Shown in pieces: positions 1 to 12,600 of a DNA stretch of 64,000 bases. How positions within the stretch are numbered: position 1 is the first letter of the stretch; every line of letters begins with the position of its first letter. The notes under the pieces are model-generated. The model was not told the DNA's origin. It searched no databases and worked only from the letters and a program-made list of their open reading frames with translations. The position numbers were made by a program, and so were the translations under genes. Location: assembly GCF_000524195.1 (NCBI RefSeq), contig NW_020170406.1, forward strand, positions 878,995 to 942,994, given 5' to 3'. The stretch comes from Echinococcus granulosus (lineage: Eukaryota; Platyhelminthes; Cestoda; Cyclophyllidea; Taeniidae).

Positions 1-1835
1 GAGGACTTGTACTTTCTAAAATTTCTTTATAATTTGGGCAAGTTAATTTAGTCAAAAGGGACACGCAATATCTGAGGCAGTAGAACTTCTAATGCGATAT
101 TTTTTGGTTAAATTATCACTGGAGTCGATAGCAACACAAAATAAAATAAGGTATTATAATTATCTTAGCCGAATAAAATAATTCTGAAAGGTCGCAAATA
201 TGTTGGAAATCTATGAAATTACCTACGATTATTGAATAAAATTCGTTCTGAACAAATTATAAATAATGCTGTTATCGTATTGGCTATTTAACTAGCTAAT
301 TAGAGGAATAAATGTGTGAGCATTTTATCAAAAAATAAATGTCATTTTCGCATTTTTCTTTTACTGTTTGATTAGAAAGCATTCCTATTCACCCCTATCT
401 ACGCTAAGCTTCCGATTTTACCCGACAAAGAAAGCCGAAGTACAATACGTCATTTGTGTGATCCATTGCAAATTATTTTATTAGCCCATATAATCCTCAA
501 AAATTTCTAAAATCATTTGGAAGGATTACACTCTAAAGATTAAATTTGGAGTATTTTAAAGTTGATGGAAAAATATTGTCCATGAACGTTCATCGTTTTA
601 AGATAGACACCCTTCAATTCACTAATTAATCATCGGATTTGTTGTTGATTTAGCTTAGGAATTAAAGTTATCTTTTGTTCATTCACAAGCTAAAGAAGGC
701 TAGTTTTTACCAATGCTTGTCTAAATACCCAGTTTTATTTGTGGGCAAGCTGTTGCACACTACCGTTTTATTTCACAGGTCAGTGGACAAGTCATTTATT
801 TATTTACAAAACTACCAATTGGCTTCCATCGCTGTTAAAAGATATCTGATGCTGCACTATGACATTTTGGAATTAAAATAATATATAGGTGTACATTTTT
901 TCGCACACCGGGTGTATAGTAATCACATACCTGCACACCTACTGTGTGACGCGATAAATAGATGTGTTCGTGGCACCCTCAAGTTTTGTGTACACGAACT
1001 TTTGGTTCTCAATATATGCACACTAATACTTCTGCTCACATGCTCCCCCTTGCAAAATTATTTTTTAAAACAGGTGGTTGGTCAAAAGTAATGGGTCCTG
1101 TTTGATCATGCGTCCTGGATTACCGCATAAAGGATAGGCAAGGATTATTTCAAATAATATTCGAAGAAATTGAATGATTTTCTTGCCATTAAGCTGACGT
1201 AGTTATTGTTTACCTCAATTCAAGTTAGACTTAAAGATTTGCTATTGACAGGCTTTTTGAGATTCATATTTAAAGTAAATGAAGGGAAATTTCTCATTAT
1301 GTGGTCAGTAATCCAGTATTTATCGCATTATTTTACTGAAGAAATGCACATTATGCCACAAAATGGAGATGGGAAAAGTGTGATTACAATAAATGTGTGC
1401 TCCATACTAGTATTAAGCTAAAGATTGATCGATAATTTATGGAATTTTTTGTACAGGTTCAGAAAGGTGCCTGGTTTGTCAGTCTGCTGGCGTTTTAAAG
1501 TCACATTTACGAATAACTTTACACTTAAATACATTAAGTGGGTAAATATTAACCATTATAAAAACTTCTGTAGTTTTTGGGTAAAATTAGCGAATCCACA
1601 GGCAGGTGCTGTTAGCTATTTCCGCACCCGAAAGAATCGACTTATAGCACGCAGTCCAGGGTCTTATTCTCTCTCCCTCTCGCTCTTCATCTACCTATCC
1701 ATCTTGCTCTCATCGCGCATTGTGTAATAATTCTGGTCACAGGGCGGTAACCACCCGTCAATTATCATGTGCCGTTGATATGCTGAACCTGCTCAGGCAC
1801 GCAAAACAATTTTTGTCTTTCGCTCTGGTCATGTA

Positions 1836-2035
1836 TCATGAGCACGCTCACGCGTGCACGCACAAACGCACGGGCCGCATGTCATAATTGCATGCATGCA
1901 CGCGTGCGCACGTACGTGCATGCCCGGGTGGTGCGGAGGCGCGAGCCCAACACCATTGGCTGCTGACTTTTGCACACACGCATGCGCTTACGTCAGCCAC
2001 TGGGCTCAGTGAGCTCACGCGTAAGCCCGTGTGAT
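1836..2035. repeat. Alternating purine-pyrimidine (GTGC/CGCA) cluster with inverted CCAAT box
   Basis: The stretch is dense in GCACGC, GCATGC, CGTGCG and CACACG steps, so it alternates purine and pyrimidine over long distances. ATTGGCT (an inverted CCAAT box) sits at 1955-1961. Similar clusters recur at 3424-3620, 12120-12345, 12530-12735, 16700-16935, 19725-20000 and 23815-24030. Such sequence is prone to Z-DNA. It may be a degenerate dispersed repeat family or simply decayed CA/CG microsatellite. Confidence 0.5.
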
Positions 2036-3310
2036 GGCGATAATTGCATTATTACATACGAGTTGCGGTATCTTCACCACTTTCCTGTACGGAAACGGGT
2101 CGATAGGGGCTACAGTAATGCCAAATTTGCTACTTGCTCACTCGTACAAGGTCCTGTGAGTAAAATAGTGTCATGGCCTTAAAAGGATTCTCTGGTCCTC
2201 TCGCTCCAGCTCTATGAAGAGTCGTTGAATGTATATGAGCCCATCACAGGCAGTAATTGACTTATCAATAACAAGGTTGCCCCCAGTTTTGGCTGGTGAT
2301 CATGGCTTCTTCCAGCAGTATTTGTGAATGCACAAAATGCCTTTGTATTAATTGAATAGCCTATAAGTGGATTTAAGCATTTATTCCTAATAGACAAGAA
2401 TAAAATGTCACTACCGTGATAATAAATTGAGCACGGTAGCTTCCCCATTTTAAAATGTCTACCTATTCTTAAATTATTATAATCATTTAACATTGAATTT
2501 ACTGCAGTACTGACTCTTCTAAGTTTACAAATAATATTCGGGTATTTATCTACTTGGGAATACGCTAATTAAAGCCCACCTCGGATTTTTGTTGAAGACT
2601 TGGGTTTGTTATTAAGCAGCCCAACCAGTTTAATAGTGAGATGGTCACATCTGTGACGCCAAATCGGCTATTTTCACATAGAATAAAAAACGAATGCAGG
2701 TAATTCCGTAACTACTAGATTCTGCTAATGTGCAGCTCAGAAGCACCAAATAAATAGGATGCAAAGTAACTTCGGCATTCGAAACGAACCTCTGCATTAT
2801 AAGGTTGCGAATCCTAATTAACTGTTTTACCAGCCTACATTAATTACTTTTTTTCGGTAAAATTCGGAACGTCCAACCATCCGCTTACATACAGGATGAG
2901 AAGCATGTATTTTCGGACCAAATTAGCACTAAGATTGCAAATGCATTTCATACAAACAAAGTATTTAAAATATAACGGAGATTTTTGTTAACTTTTTCGT
3001 TTAGCTATCAGCTATTGTAAGGCTTGTGAGCCTGGGCTGGCAATATTGGCCCTACCATGGATGGTTAAAGTTGCCTGCACTATTTTTTCCCCCTACTGGA
3101 TTCGAATTTAGATTTCATAATCTCCTATATTGCATGTGAGAAACCGAAGTAGTCAATATACTTAACGTTCTCTTTAAAGGCTCCAAAGGAGCGTCACTAT
3201 ATTGTGCGATTATTTGGTCGTACACTCAACCATTCCCCTAAAAATTAGCGCTACTATTTTCTTAAATGCACAAAGGCCTGCTTATACATGCTCAAATACT
3301 GATGAAGACA

Positions 3311-3366
3311 TTGGTGCTGCTATTTTTTTGCTTTTGTTGTTGATGTAGTCGATGCTGCTGTTGTTC
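3311..3366. repeat. Degenerate CTG/TTG trinucleotide tract
   Basis: The tract shows repeated GCTGCT, TTGTTG and GATGCTGCTG units interrupted by a T run. It lies just before the alternating purine-pyrimidine cluster at 3424-3620. A second CTG-rich tract (12755-12810) likewise adjoins such a cluster. There is no sign that it is coding. Confidence 0.4.
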
Positions 3367-3423
3367 ACGGACCTAAGCCAAGTGAGCAGAAAAGTGCGTG
3401 TGTAACTGAAGGGGTGGATATGC

Positions 3424-3620
3424 TCGTGCACATACGCACACAGCATTCTCAATCCTATCAGTCAATCATTCGACACGCCCGGGCGTATGCGCGCACGCGC
3501 TCTCGGGACATTGCCCATTTTCATTGGCTGAATGTGCGGGCGTGCACACACGCCTAAATGGAAGCGTGTGAGGATGTGTGTGCGCATAATACGTGCACCC
3601 GTCAATTAGGCGTGCGCACG
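3424..3620. repeat. Alternating purine-pyrimidine cluster with inverted CCAAT box
   Basis: It is rich in CGCACGC, GCGCACGC, GTGTGTGCGC and GTGCACAC steps, with ATTGGCT at 3523-3529. It belongs to the same type as 1836-2035. The open frame on the minus strand here is low-complexity and looks non-coding. Confidence 0.5.
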
Positions 3621-4176
3621 TGGCGCTAATCCGATTAGTGATGAAGCGTTCAAAAACAGGTCGATATCTCAAGTACACAGCCGTGTCAGATTTCTAGGCA
3701 GCCTGCTAAGGCTCCTCCTTGTCACAAAACCATGCACACCTACGCGCTCGCCTTCTCAAAACGCAACCGACCTTACTCAACCGAGCTGTTCGTTGACAGA
3801 CCGATAACGCCGAAGATTTTTTGCGCTAGCTTTTACACTACTTGTTATTTGTATGGTCAAACGTTTTTCGTGCTGTAGAAGGTTTTGAGAACTAAACCTT
3901 TCTATTGACTCCTTTTCATGCAAATGCAAAGGTATATAGTGGTAAGAAAAAAAAATGACGTTGTGAAGGTCATTAATGCGGCCCGTACAAGTAAGCCTCT
4001 TCCAACTGTCCATTTGCACACCGTGCGATTGAGTGATTCAAGCACTTTACTTTTTTTATTTTTCGGCGTTGGAATTACATCACTTTACTTAGAGTCAAAA
4101 TTTCACGAAATAAAACCAAACAATGAATATGAGCAACGATAGTTGCAGTGGGAACGGTATCATTTGGGAGCCGGCA

Positions 4177-4195
4177 GGGATGGGGGAGGGGGAGG
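4177..4195 (+). other. G-rich run, possible G-quadruplex
   Basis: The runs are GGG, GGGGG, GGGGG and GG separated by one or two bases. Three long G runs plus a GG could fold into a two-tier or bulged quadruplex. There is no gene nearby to connect it with. Confidence 0.3.
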
Positions 4196-6634
4196 AGCCA
4201 AGCTAACGTACAAGCACCTTGTGAAATTGACAGCAAAATCAGAGGCACGTGCACCACTCCATCAGAAAAGCATCCATTTTAGAATTTTCAAGTTCGTCTT
4301 TTTGGGATGAAATATTGGGCAGTTTCAAACTTGAAATTTGGTGAAACCTCACTCTATCAAATAAGTATCTTTCGACCAGATGGATCAGAGGGTCAATAGG
4401 CCGCTATAAAGACTTCAAATTAGTCAATGCAATTCCCTTTTGAATTCCGAAAAAGATAATAATGTACTTTTAGATAGATATTTGAAAAAATAATTACAGA
4501 TATTTGTGCTAATGACATATCTCACAGACGGGACTGAAAATCTGCTGAAAAAGAACACAAATACATACACCTAAAGGTTGTGAACTCCAGAACACGACTA
4601 CTGGACAGGTACATTGGTGCTGACGGTGGCGGGTTAGATGGTCAAGAAGTCACAGTTTTCTGTGAGGTGACAACAGTGCTAATTGTACCAGCCGTCTAGC
4701 ATGCCACGTAACCGTGAAATAGGCGGCATGAATGCGTGCGTGTGCGCGCGTATTCACCACTGTTAAACCTCATCAAGTAAGTACCCGTTTCTCTCAGCAT
4801 ATGGGCGCCTTATTGATACTTCTTTAATTTTCGTAATATGTTGTTGGTACTAATTACACAATTAACAAAAATATGCATTTTAGACAACTCTGCGTGGTTA
4901 GGAGATGCAGTCGTCACAAGGTTAGGAGGCACGATTTTAGGCAGAACTGCCTTATCTAGTCTCCATCACCTCATTGAACCTGATTCAATGAGTTGTATGA
5001 ACTCTTTATAGAATAAGCACTTTTCATTTAAATTGTCAACAAATCAGCTTGCCAATCGGAAAGAACTCGGCAACAACTTGCAGCCCTATCGAACAGCAAA
5101 TGATCAACCATACGACTATAAAATTTGATCAATTTTTCACGATGATTCCATCAAGGTGATGCTTATCTCAAACGCCTACCTGCCAACTGGCGACTCCAAT
5201 TACCACAGCAAAGAGCAGTCTGACTGTTTGAAGTACACTTGCAACTTCTATCGTACCAGTGATGTCTGAAGAGTTCGAGTGTTTACGCGAGAAAAAAGAA
5301 AAACCGCATAGTCATTGAGAAGTAGGTTGCAGTGGCTGAAATTACTTGCTGTTTGTCTTGCCCTCTGAAACTAAGTGTTCACACTTCACCTTTTCGATAT
5401 TTCACCTGCATAACTGATTGTCTTGATGTACAACACTTTTCGGTCGTGAAAATATCTTTACTTTTTATCATCTTATTCTCCATCGCATTTTAGTTTTCAA
5501 AACAGAGGAATCAATATTACCAATTCTAACCTTTGCCTCAAATCTGTCATTCGGACATAAACGAAAACTACATTTTGGGAAGACCTTTCATAAATAAAGA
5601 ATACCATTAGGTGTAGGGTCCTCACGTGATGCCCCTCACAAAAGGACATAAAGAGTGCATGCTAGTCACACATCGACAACAATGATCAGGGAATGGCGCT
5701 TCATTGAGGCGAACTTGAAGTTTAAAAGATACTAAATAAAAACCTCAGAACTACCTACCAAAATTCACTTTCTAGTAAAATGATCCGAAAGCACCCGCCG
5801 CGTCGTTGTATATGAGGAATACGTGTCTTGAGTTGAAAGTTGAACATATTGTTTTAGAAAAGAATTACTGAGGGCAATGACTGAACCTAAGTGTCAGGGA
5901 GTAGGTTACTTATTTCACACTAAATTCAACTTTTATTTAACAACCAATTCATCGTAGCAACTACACATAAAACTGCTCAAAAAATCACCTCTACGGAATA
6001 ATTACGGAAATACCGGAGCACTTTATCTACTGAAATCAGTAGCATACGGACAAAAAGAACGATACTTTGGTCGGATTCCATATCGACTGACCTTACTAGA
6101 CGTCTAGAGTAAAATCGACAACTGAGTAAGGCACCATGTGAGCGTGACTTCCTGAAGCATTCAAGGGATCAAATCCACAGATCGTTTGAACAAAATCAAC
6201 TATTTAACACTCCAGTGAATTTAAATTTTCGAAAATCGGTGCACCGCTAAGCCGCCTTTAGCCTATTTCTAAAGTCTTCACAAAAGACGGATTTGACAAA
6301 TTAAATGGATATGAATTTGGGACAAATAGGGAAAAAACATGGTTTGTTAAAAGTAAAATAAAACTCCTAAAATTTGAATACATCTCAAAGATCTAACGCA
6401 ATGCACTGCTAAACAAGAAAGGATAAGACGAGCGCGTTGTAGGAAGACACAAGTTATTTTCACAAGTAGAATATTTATAAAAGAACACGGATTAGACGGG
6501 ACAGGTAGAGAGCGAATGGACACAGTCGGTAAGGTGAGAGGGAGGGATAGGGGTAAAGGTGGTTGTATGGAGGGGACGAATGGATAAGTCAATTAAGGAC
6601 AGAGTTGCTATCGCATCCAAGTGATAAGGAGGGT

Positions 6635-9600
6635 CTACTTGATAGCGACAAAGGAAGAGAGAATGTTAGCGAGCTGTTCAAAGAACCCTGTGAACAGCGT
6701 GATCGCTTGACCGACGCTTGAAGTACAGGTCATCTCACGACACGAATGCATCGCCAGTTGCGCACCACCAATATCTGCAGTCATTACGCCTAGATGCGAG
6801 GCCATGATTGGACCGATAGTACGGCCGCCTGGCTGATCTTGACGTACCACGAATTCCTTCAACGAAAAAATATGGACTTCAAGAGACCCACACGCTTTGG
6901 GATAGCTTGAAAGCAAATAGTTCTAGAATGATTATGTTACATTATTTATTGGTAAAGTCGTCACCGAAGTCTCAGAGGAAAATCGACAAGCACAGCCCAG
7001 ATGCTTTATTGTTAATAATATGACGCCAACAATTTCACAACCATTGAAAAACGACAAACTCAAATATTACCTAAACACAACCAATGCAATTATTCAAAAT
7101 TCGATCAACATACTTATGAAGCGATTCGGTGCGCCGAGTTACCCATAAACTGGTAAAAACGGTCACATATGCACCACGTCAGGCTCAGACACAATTCAAG
7201 GCAATCGTTACATGCATATGACACCGTGAGAGAACTTGCTACGCATGAAGCATCAAGACTTAACACGATTCCTTGAAGCTCAAACGATCTGAAATAGTTC
7301 CATACGATAACTGCCATCTCCAGGGTAGGGGCTTAAAAATGACAAATTCGGAACGATTTGAGGGCATAGGATAACATGAATGTTCTCTTAGATTGTTATT
7401 TATGAAACTAGGGATGAAGCACCATTCGTGTTATTTTTGAACGTGAGTTTGATCCTAAAATCACTACACACAAACACGGACAACTCAATATATACCATAC
7501 CGTTTGTTAATGAACACTGATAGCCCAATTTAGACGATTTCAACATTGAAAACGGACGGCAAGTACTACTGCCTATAATTAATTAAAACTAAAATGTTCA
7601 TCGAGAAGCTGTAAGGATTATTAAATCTTTCACCCGACACGAAATTTCATGTTTATAAACACGAACTTATGACCTGCAAAAGTGCAATGTCCGGACCAAA
7701 AACGGACAAGTGGACACATGCTAGCACTCCTGTACTTATCTGACTGAAAAAAAAAACAAGATAGATGAGCATACCCAAGGTACTAATAACTGAGACAGGA
7801 CAAAAACAAGAAAAGCAATTTTTATACACACCTGGAGTGGGACATTCGTTCGCCTAGCGACCTCTTTAACAATAGCCGAAGTTAACCCGTTAGTAGCATA
7901 GTTCTGTGAGCAGTGGTGCTTCAACACCAAGCCTTGGTGAAAGCCAGGTTTGTGTCCAGGTTCGTGTTTCTCAGGCCATGAGGGATGTACCGCGTGGGAC
8001 TGGTCGGCCGAGAGGAGGAAGGAACGCGCCATTGTGCGTTCGAAGAGGCATCGCTCCGATCCCATTCCGCCGCCAGCGTAGTTTGCTGCGTCCGCCCCTC
8101 CGCCAACGTTACTTGCTGACTCTGTCGCTTCCATAGCACCCGCTGCCAACGCTTCCGTGACTCTTCGGAAAAGACATTCCGTGTAGATTGATTTGGCACC
8201 CTGGAGACTGCCCGAACCGATCTCTTCGTGATCGTAGAGACACACCACCCGTACGAAGGGTTCCTCCTTCAGGCTGGGTAGGGAGTTTACCAATGCACGA
8301 ATTGACGCGTAGGCGTTGAATTGGTTGTCCAGTCGTGGTGCATGAATAAACTCTTCATGGAGGCCTCCTATTTTCGCTGGTTGAGTATCCGCTAAGTAGA
8401 GCTCCAGTTCAACTAAATCCGATGGTGTGCATTGAAACTCCGCAGCTAGAATACGCAGCAAACCTGCTGGGTGTCCTGAAGGCACTGTCGCATCCGTAGA
8501 AGCATTCAACTGGAACGACACGTAAAAATAGGACACCATCAATGACAAATTGAGCTGTCGAGTGTTGAAAGCAGAAAACGCACCTGTTCAGTAAGAGTGG
8601 TACACAGAATCGGAGCCAGATGGACCTCTGGATCAGGAGCGAAGTTCTTATTAACGTTGCGGTTCAAGTGGATGGCCAGCGAGGGCACACAAGCCAACGG
8701 GCGATCAATGTGGACAAGACGTTCTTCTAATGCACCAGTGGTGGGATTGCGGACGATGCAACGACCAGCAAGAGTGAGATCGCGATCAAACCAGGTGTAC
8801 CACAGCCCACCACCGTAGGTCTGAACTGCGAGTTCGACGAAGCCTTCCTTTACGCGCTCTGACAGGGGTTTCAGTCGAAGGCAGGGGCTATCGGTGTGTG
8901 CGCCAATGATGCCGAAACCCTCACCGGGCTTATAGGCCCCACCCACAGCAATGGCGAACAAAGAAGTGCGGTTTTTGGTCACGAAGACACAGTCGTTCGG
9001 CGCCAACTTCCAGGGTTCGTTCTCGGACAATTCTCGAAAGCCATTGGAGGTTAGAATCTCGCTTGCGGATCGCACCACTACAAGAACACGTACAAAACAC
9101 AACCCGAGATGCTTTTAAGCAATTGTGATTTAGTCAAAAAGACCAATGATAGATTTTAAGTAATGCACATTTCTTAGTTAAGAAGGTAGTTCTTTGAGTC
9201 ATTTCTGGGGATCAACGTTTATGAATGCAAGCTAATGAAACCCTCACAGCCACATTGACATTCATTTGTAAGAAGCGCTGTCATTTAGATTTTTTCAAAG
9301 AATATTTGAATGTGCCCTATGAGATCAAGAAGCGTTATCGGGTTCATCTAAGAATGCCATTCAAGAGTAACATTTCACAAAATAATGTAATCTCGCGATC
9401 GAATCAGGGATTCAGCAGCATAGATCACTTCAAGACTTTTTCTGAGTGTGGAAAGATAAAGCATCTAAATAACTCTGGAACACACTTAGGCAGTGGGTTC
9501 GAATCTCGTATTCACGAATAGTTTGGGACAGATGAGAGTCACAGAGTAGAACGCCTGTCCGCTGGAACTTTGAATAACCAAAAAACACACACATAGTACC

Positions 9601-12600
9601 GGCTGAATTAGAATTACAAAGTCCGGAGGTGAGAAATGTCCGCCACCGCCACCACTACAACTGCAGTTGGAAGTAGGAAGAAGAGTCAGGAAGTTAAAAT
9701 TTATGTGCAAGCGTTCGCATAAAAGGACGCTTCATTAACATGTCAACAACTTGTCACAGTGGTACAGCGCAGCCAATTTCACATGCGCACAAAAAAAGGT
9801 TGCGATGAATGGACGGTAATGCAGTAGCGCTAGAAACTTCTGGTTCATTTTAAGCAATAAAATCTATCCGACACTCAAAATTTACCACCAGGCAGTTTAA
9901 GGGGATTATAAAAATTCAACAGAAATCCCATCATCACAGACAATGAATCAGAAAATGGTGAAATGTGACAAATAATGCCATATAAACTAATTTGAAAGGC
10001 TTGTCGCTAACGCACCGATTAAAATGTTAAAACGAAGGGCAGACTTATGCTATCACAGGAACATGATAATAGCTTGATGCATCAGAATGTTGCCTGATTG
10101 GTTACGCAAACTTTCCCAAACTCCTACGATTTGGCCTCAACGCTTGCTGTTTTCACTAGTCTCCAAACCCTCCTATATGCCTACAACAAGGATTTTTCAG
10201 ATTTACGTGCCTCACAACATCTGCATGAATAATTTTGATACTCCAATTGTCAATTTTTCGGATTTGGACAACTGATAACCACTGCCCCATTAGAATTTTA
10301 GCTGTGCTTGGCAGAAAGGTTAGATTAAAATGCTCAGCATCAGGATCTTCAGGAAAAGATTGATCATCACACCCCAAAAGCTGCTAAGAAAAAATAAAAA
10401 TGCGATTGTCTTCCGAACAAGAACATCTCATATCTGTTTTATTGTTTTAAACCCAATCAAATCCGTTTACGACACGAGATTCATTGCATCCAGTTGCTGT
10501 AAACAAAGAACGCATGACACACATTTGTGACACCAAGTTCAGGTAAGAGGATCAAAGCGTCGCTTATCTACGACGCTGATAGCAAACGTACTAAAAATGC
10601 AAAGCTCTGGCCACAGTGACATGACCCGGTGGTCCATGCCTAAAACAACTTTTTCTCCAAGCCCAAACAAGCGACAGATACATAGGGAGATAGGTAGATG
10701 GACGAGTAAAAAAAATATTCAAGTAGGGAGATAGGGACGCATCAATAGGTAGAGAACCGAATAGGCAGACAGGCAAGAAAGTCGATTCTCAAGCGGAAGG
10801 GTAGATGGATGGATAGATACGAGGTCATTGGAGCGAGAGGACAAGTGGACTAGAAAAGCGTAAAAAGTACACACGAACTAGGGCGGTACGGCCGAGTGAG
10901 CACGCATTGATGGTGGTAGTGGTAGCAGCAATATAAAACCAGGTCATTCCATGACCTCAGATACCAGCCACCCGCAGGTGCAAATGTGTGCATTCTCTGT
11001 GCTCGTATGCGAGCGCGTACAAAGGCAGACCTAAGGCACGGACAACCCAACCTCAATTCTCCATACCCATCTATAACCCAAAATCGACGTCTCCTTGCAT
11101 TCCTGTCCCCACATTCACAAGCATCCTATCCTAAAGACAAGCCCCATGGGAGTAGCGGACGGTTGAGCAAGTCCAAGTCGTAGCAAATTAACAGCAGTGA
11201 TATTTAGATTTTGTAATGTATTGAAGCGCAGGTGTTTTCAGTCACCTGTGATTCAACCCGCATGCCTTGTATAACCTATTCAGGAAAATTTCGGGCGCCA
11301 CAAATTCCACCTATGAGGCTTTTTTTAATCGTCTGCGGTTCGGCCTACTATGCCACCAGTCCCCAGTTCTTCTGTACGCGTATAATAAAGCCATTCACAT
11401 ACTCGAATACCTTGTAACGCTTTCAGAGATAACTTGTGCGCCTCAAAAAACCAGTCATAATGCCACCCACTAGAGTCAACGAATATACTACCAAACATAA
11501 TGGCAGAAACTTGCTCGGGAAATTGCACGTCCCTCTTCTACAAAGAAAAATACCAAGGGACGCTAACTCGAAATCGTACTTCTGAGCGTAAATGAAGATT
11601 GAGGGAGCGGAGGTGTGAGCACAATTACTCAACAGAAAACCTAAGTTGGCTTGCCGGCTAATTGAATTAGCCGAGTGAAGGAATAAAACTAAAAGACGAT
11701 AAAAAGGTACAAAAGCGGAGAAACCAAGTGTGCCGAAATTGATTCAGCATACAGGCGTGTCCCAGTACTAACACATCATGCATCATATGATTGACCCACT
11801 GGAGTAACTACCACTAAATTTCAAGCAGAAGTGTTAAACGGCTCAAATGGCCAGCTAAGAGGGCTTTAGTCCTTTGGCAAAAAAGCAGTGGGAATGATGC
11901 AACAAGTAATGTCACATAACCACATAGAGGATGGGTTGTATAGACAAAACCCCAGCCCTTTTGGTAGTACAACAGTATGACTGCTGAATGACCCAGAGAG
12001 AGCATAGGCGCACATAGGCCAGGCTGCTTAAACAGGTCTATACCCACGTGCACCTTGAGAGGTCAATCAACAGTGGGTGTCAACCTCTGAGAAGGCTCGA
12101 GCTTCACTTTCGCATCGTACATCGCGTGCGTATACGTGAGTGTAGTGAGCTGTCTTTCATTGGCTCAAATACATCAGCACAGAGATGAGGCTAGATTGAG
12201 ACGGCAAAGCTCAACGCACATATTAGTTCAGTTCAATTTGACCGACCGGCAAGAGGCAAATCGCATAATTTATTCTAATGGGATGCACATAGGCATGCAC
12301 GCACGCACGCATAGTGTGGAATAAAGCGGACAGCGTCCGTGCACACTTTTAATTTTGTTAATTAACAGTCAAAAAAACAAAACTAGAACCTTAGACTATG
12401 CCTTGCACCTAACCCCACATAAAGGGCCCAAGCAGCTAAGAGCACACGAAAGGGCCATTACTAAGAGGGGATTACCCACTACTTTGGCGTTCTCTCAGTC
12501 GCTCAGCAAGAGATCAAATGCAGCCATGAAAAGCGCACGTGTGCACATACACACAGCACACACGGCCAAGTAAATGTGCAATCAAGTGTGGAGATGGATC

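Larger units (their letters stand above)
1..6634. other. Intergenic region, no recognisable gene
   Basis: I read all frames and found only short open frames (under about 100 codons) with no family resemblance and no convincing exon with splice sites. The stretch is AT-rich. It holds alternating purine-pyrimidine clusters near 1836-2035, 3424-3620 and 4725-4755, a CTG/TTG-rich tract at 3311-3366, a pyrimidine tract near 1665-1715 and a G-rich run at 4177-4195. The 3' untranslated region of DNPEP (minus strand) must start at 6634 and run to lower coordinates. The nearest canonical AATAAA on the minus strand that I noticed is around 5932-5937, which would give a 3' UTR of about 700 bases. That assignment is a guess. 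Confidence 0.5.

Noticed and set aside
7906..8199. Open frames overlapping DNPEP exon 4 on both strands
   Set aside because: They are shadows of the conserved M18 exon in other frames, with no family likeness.
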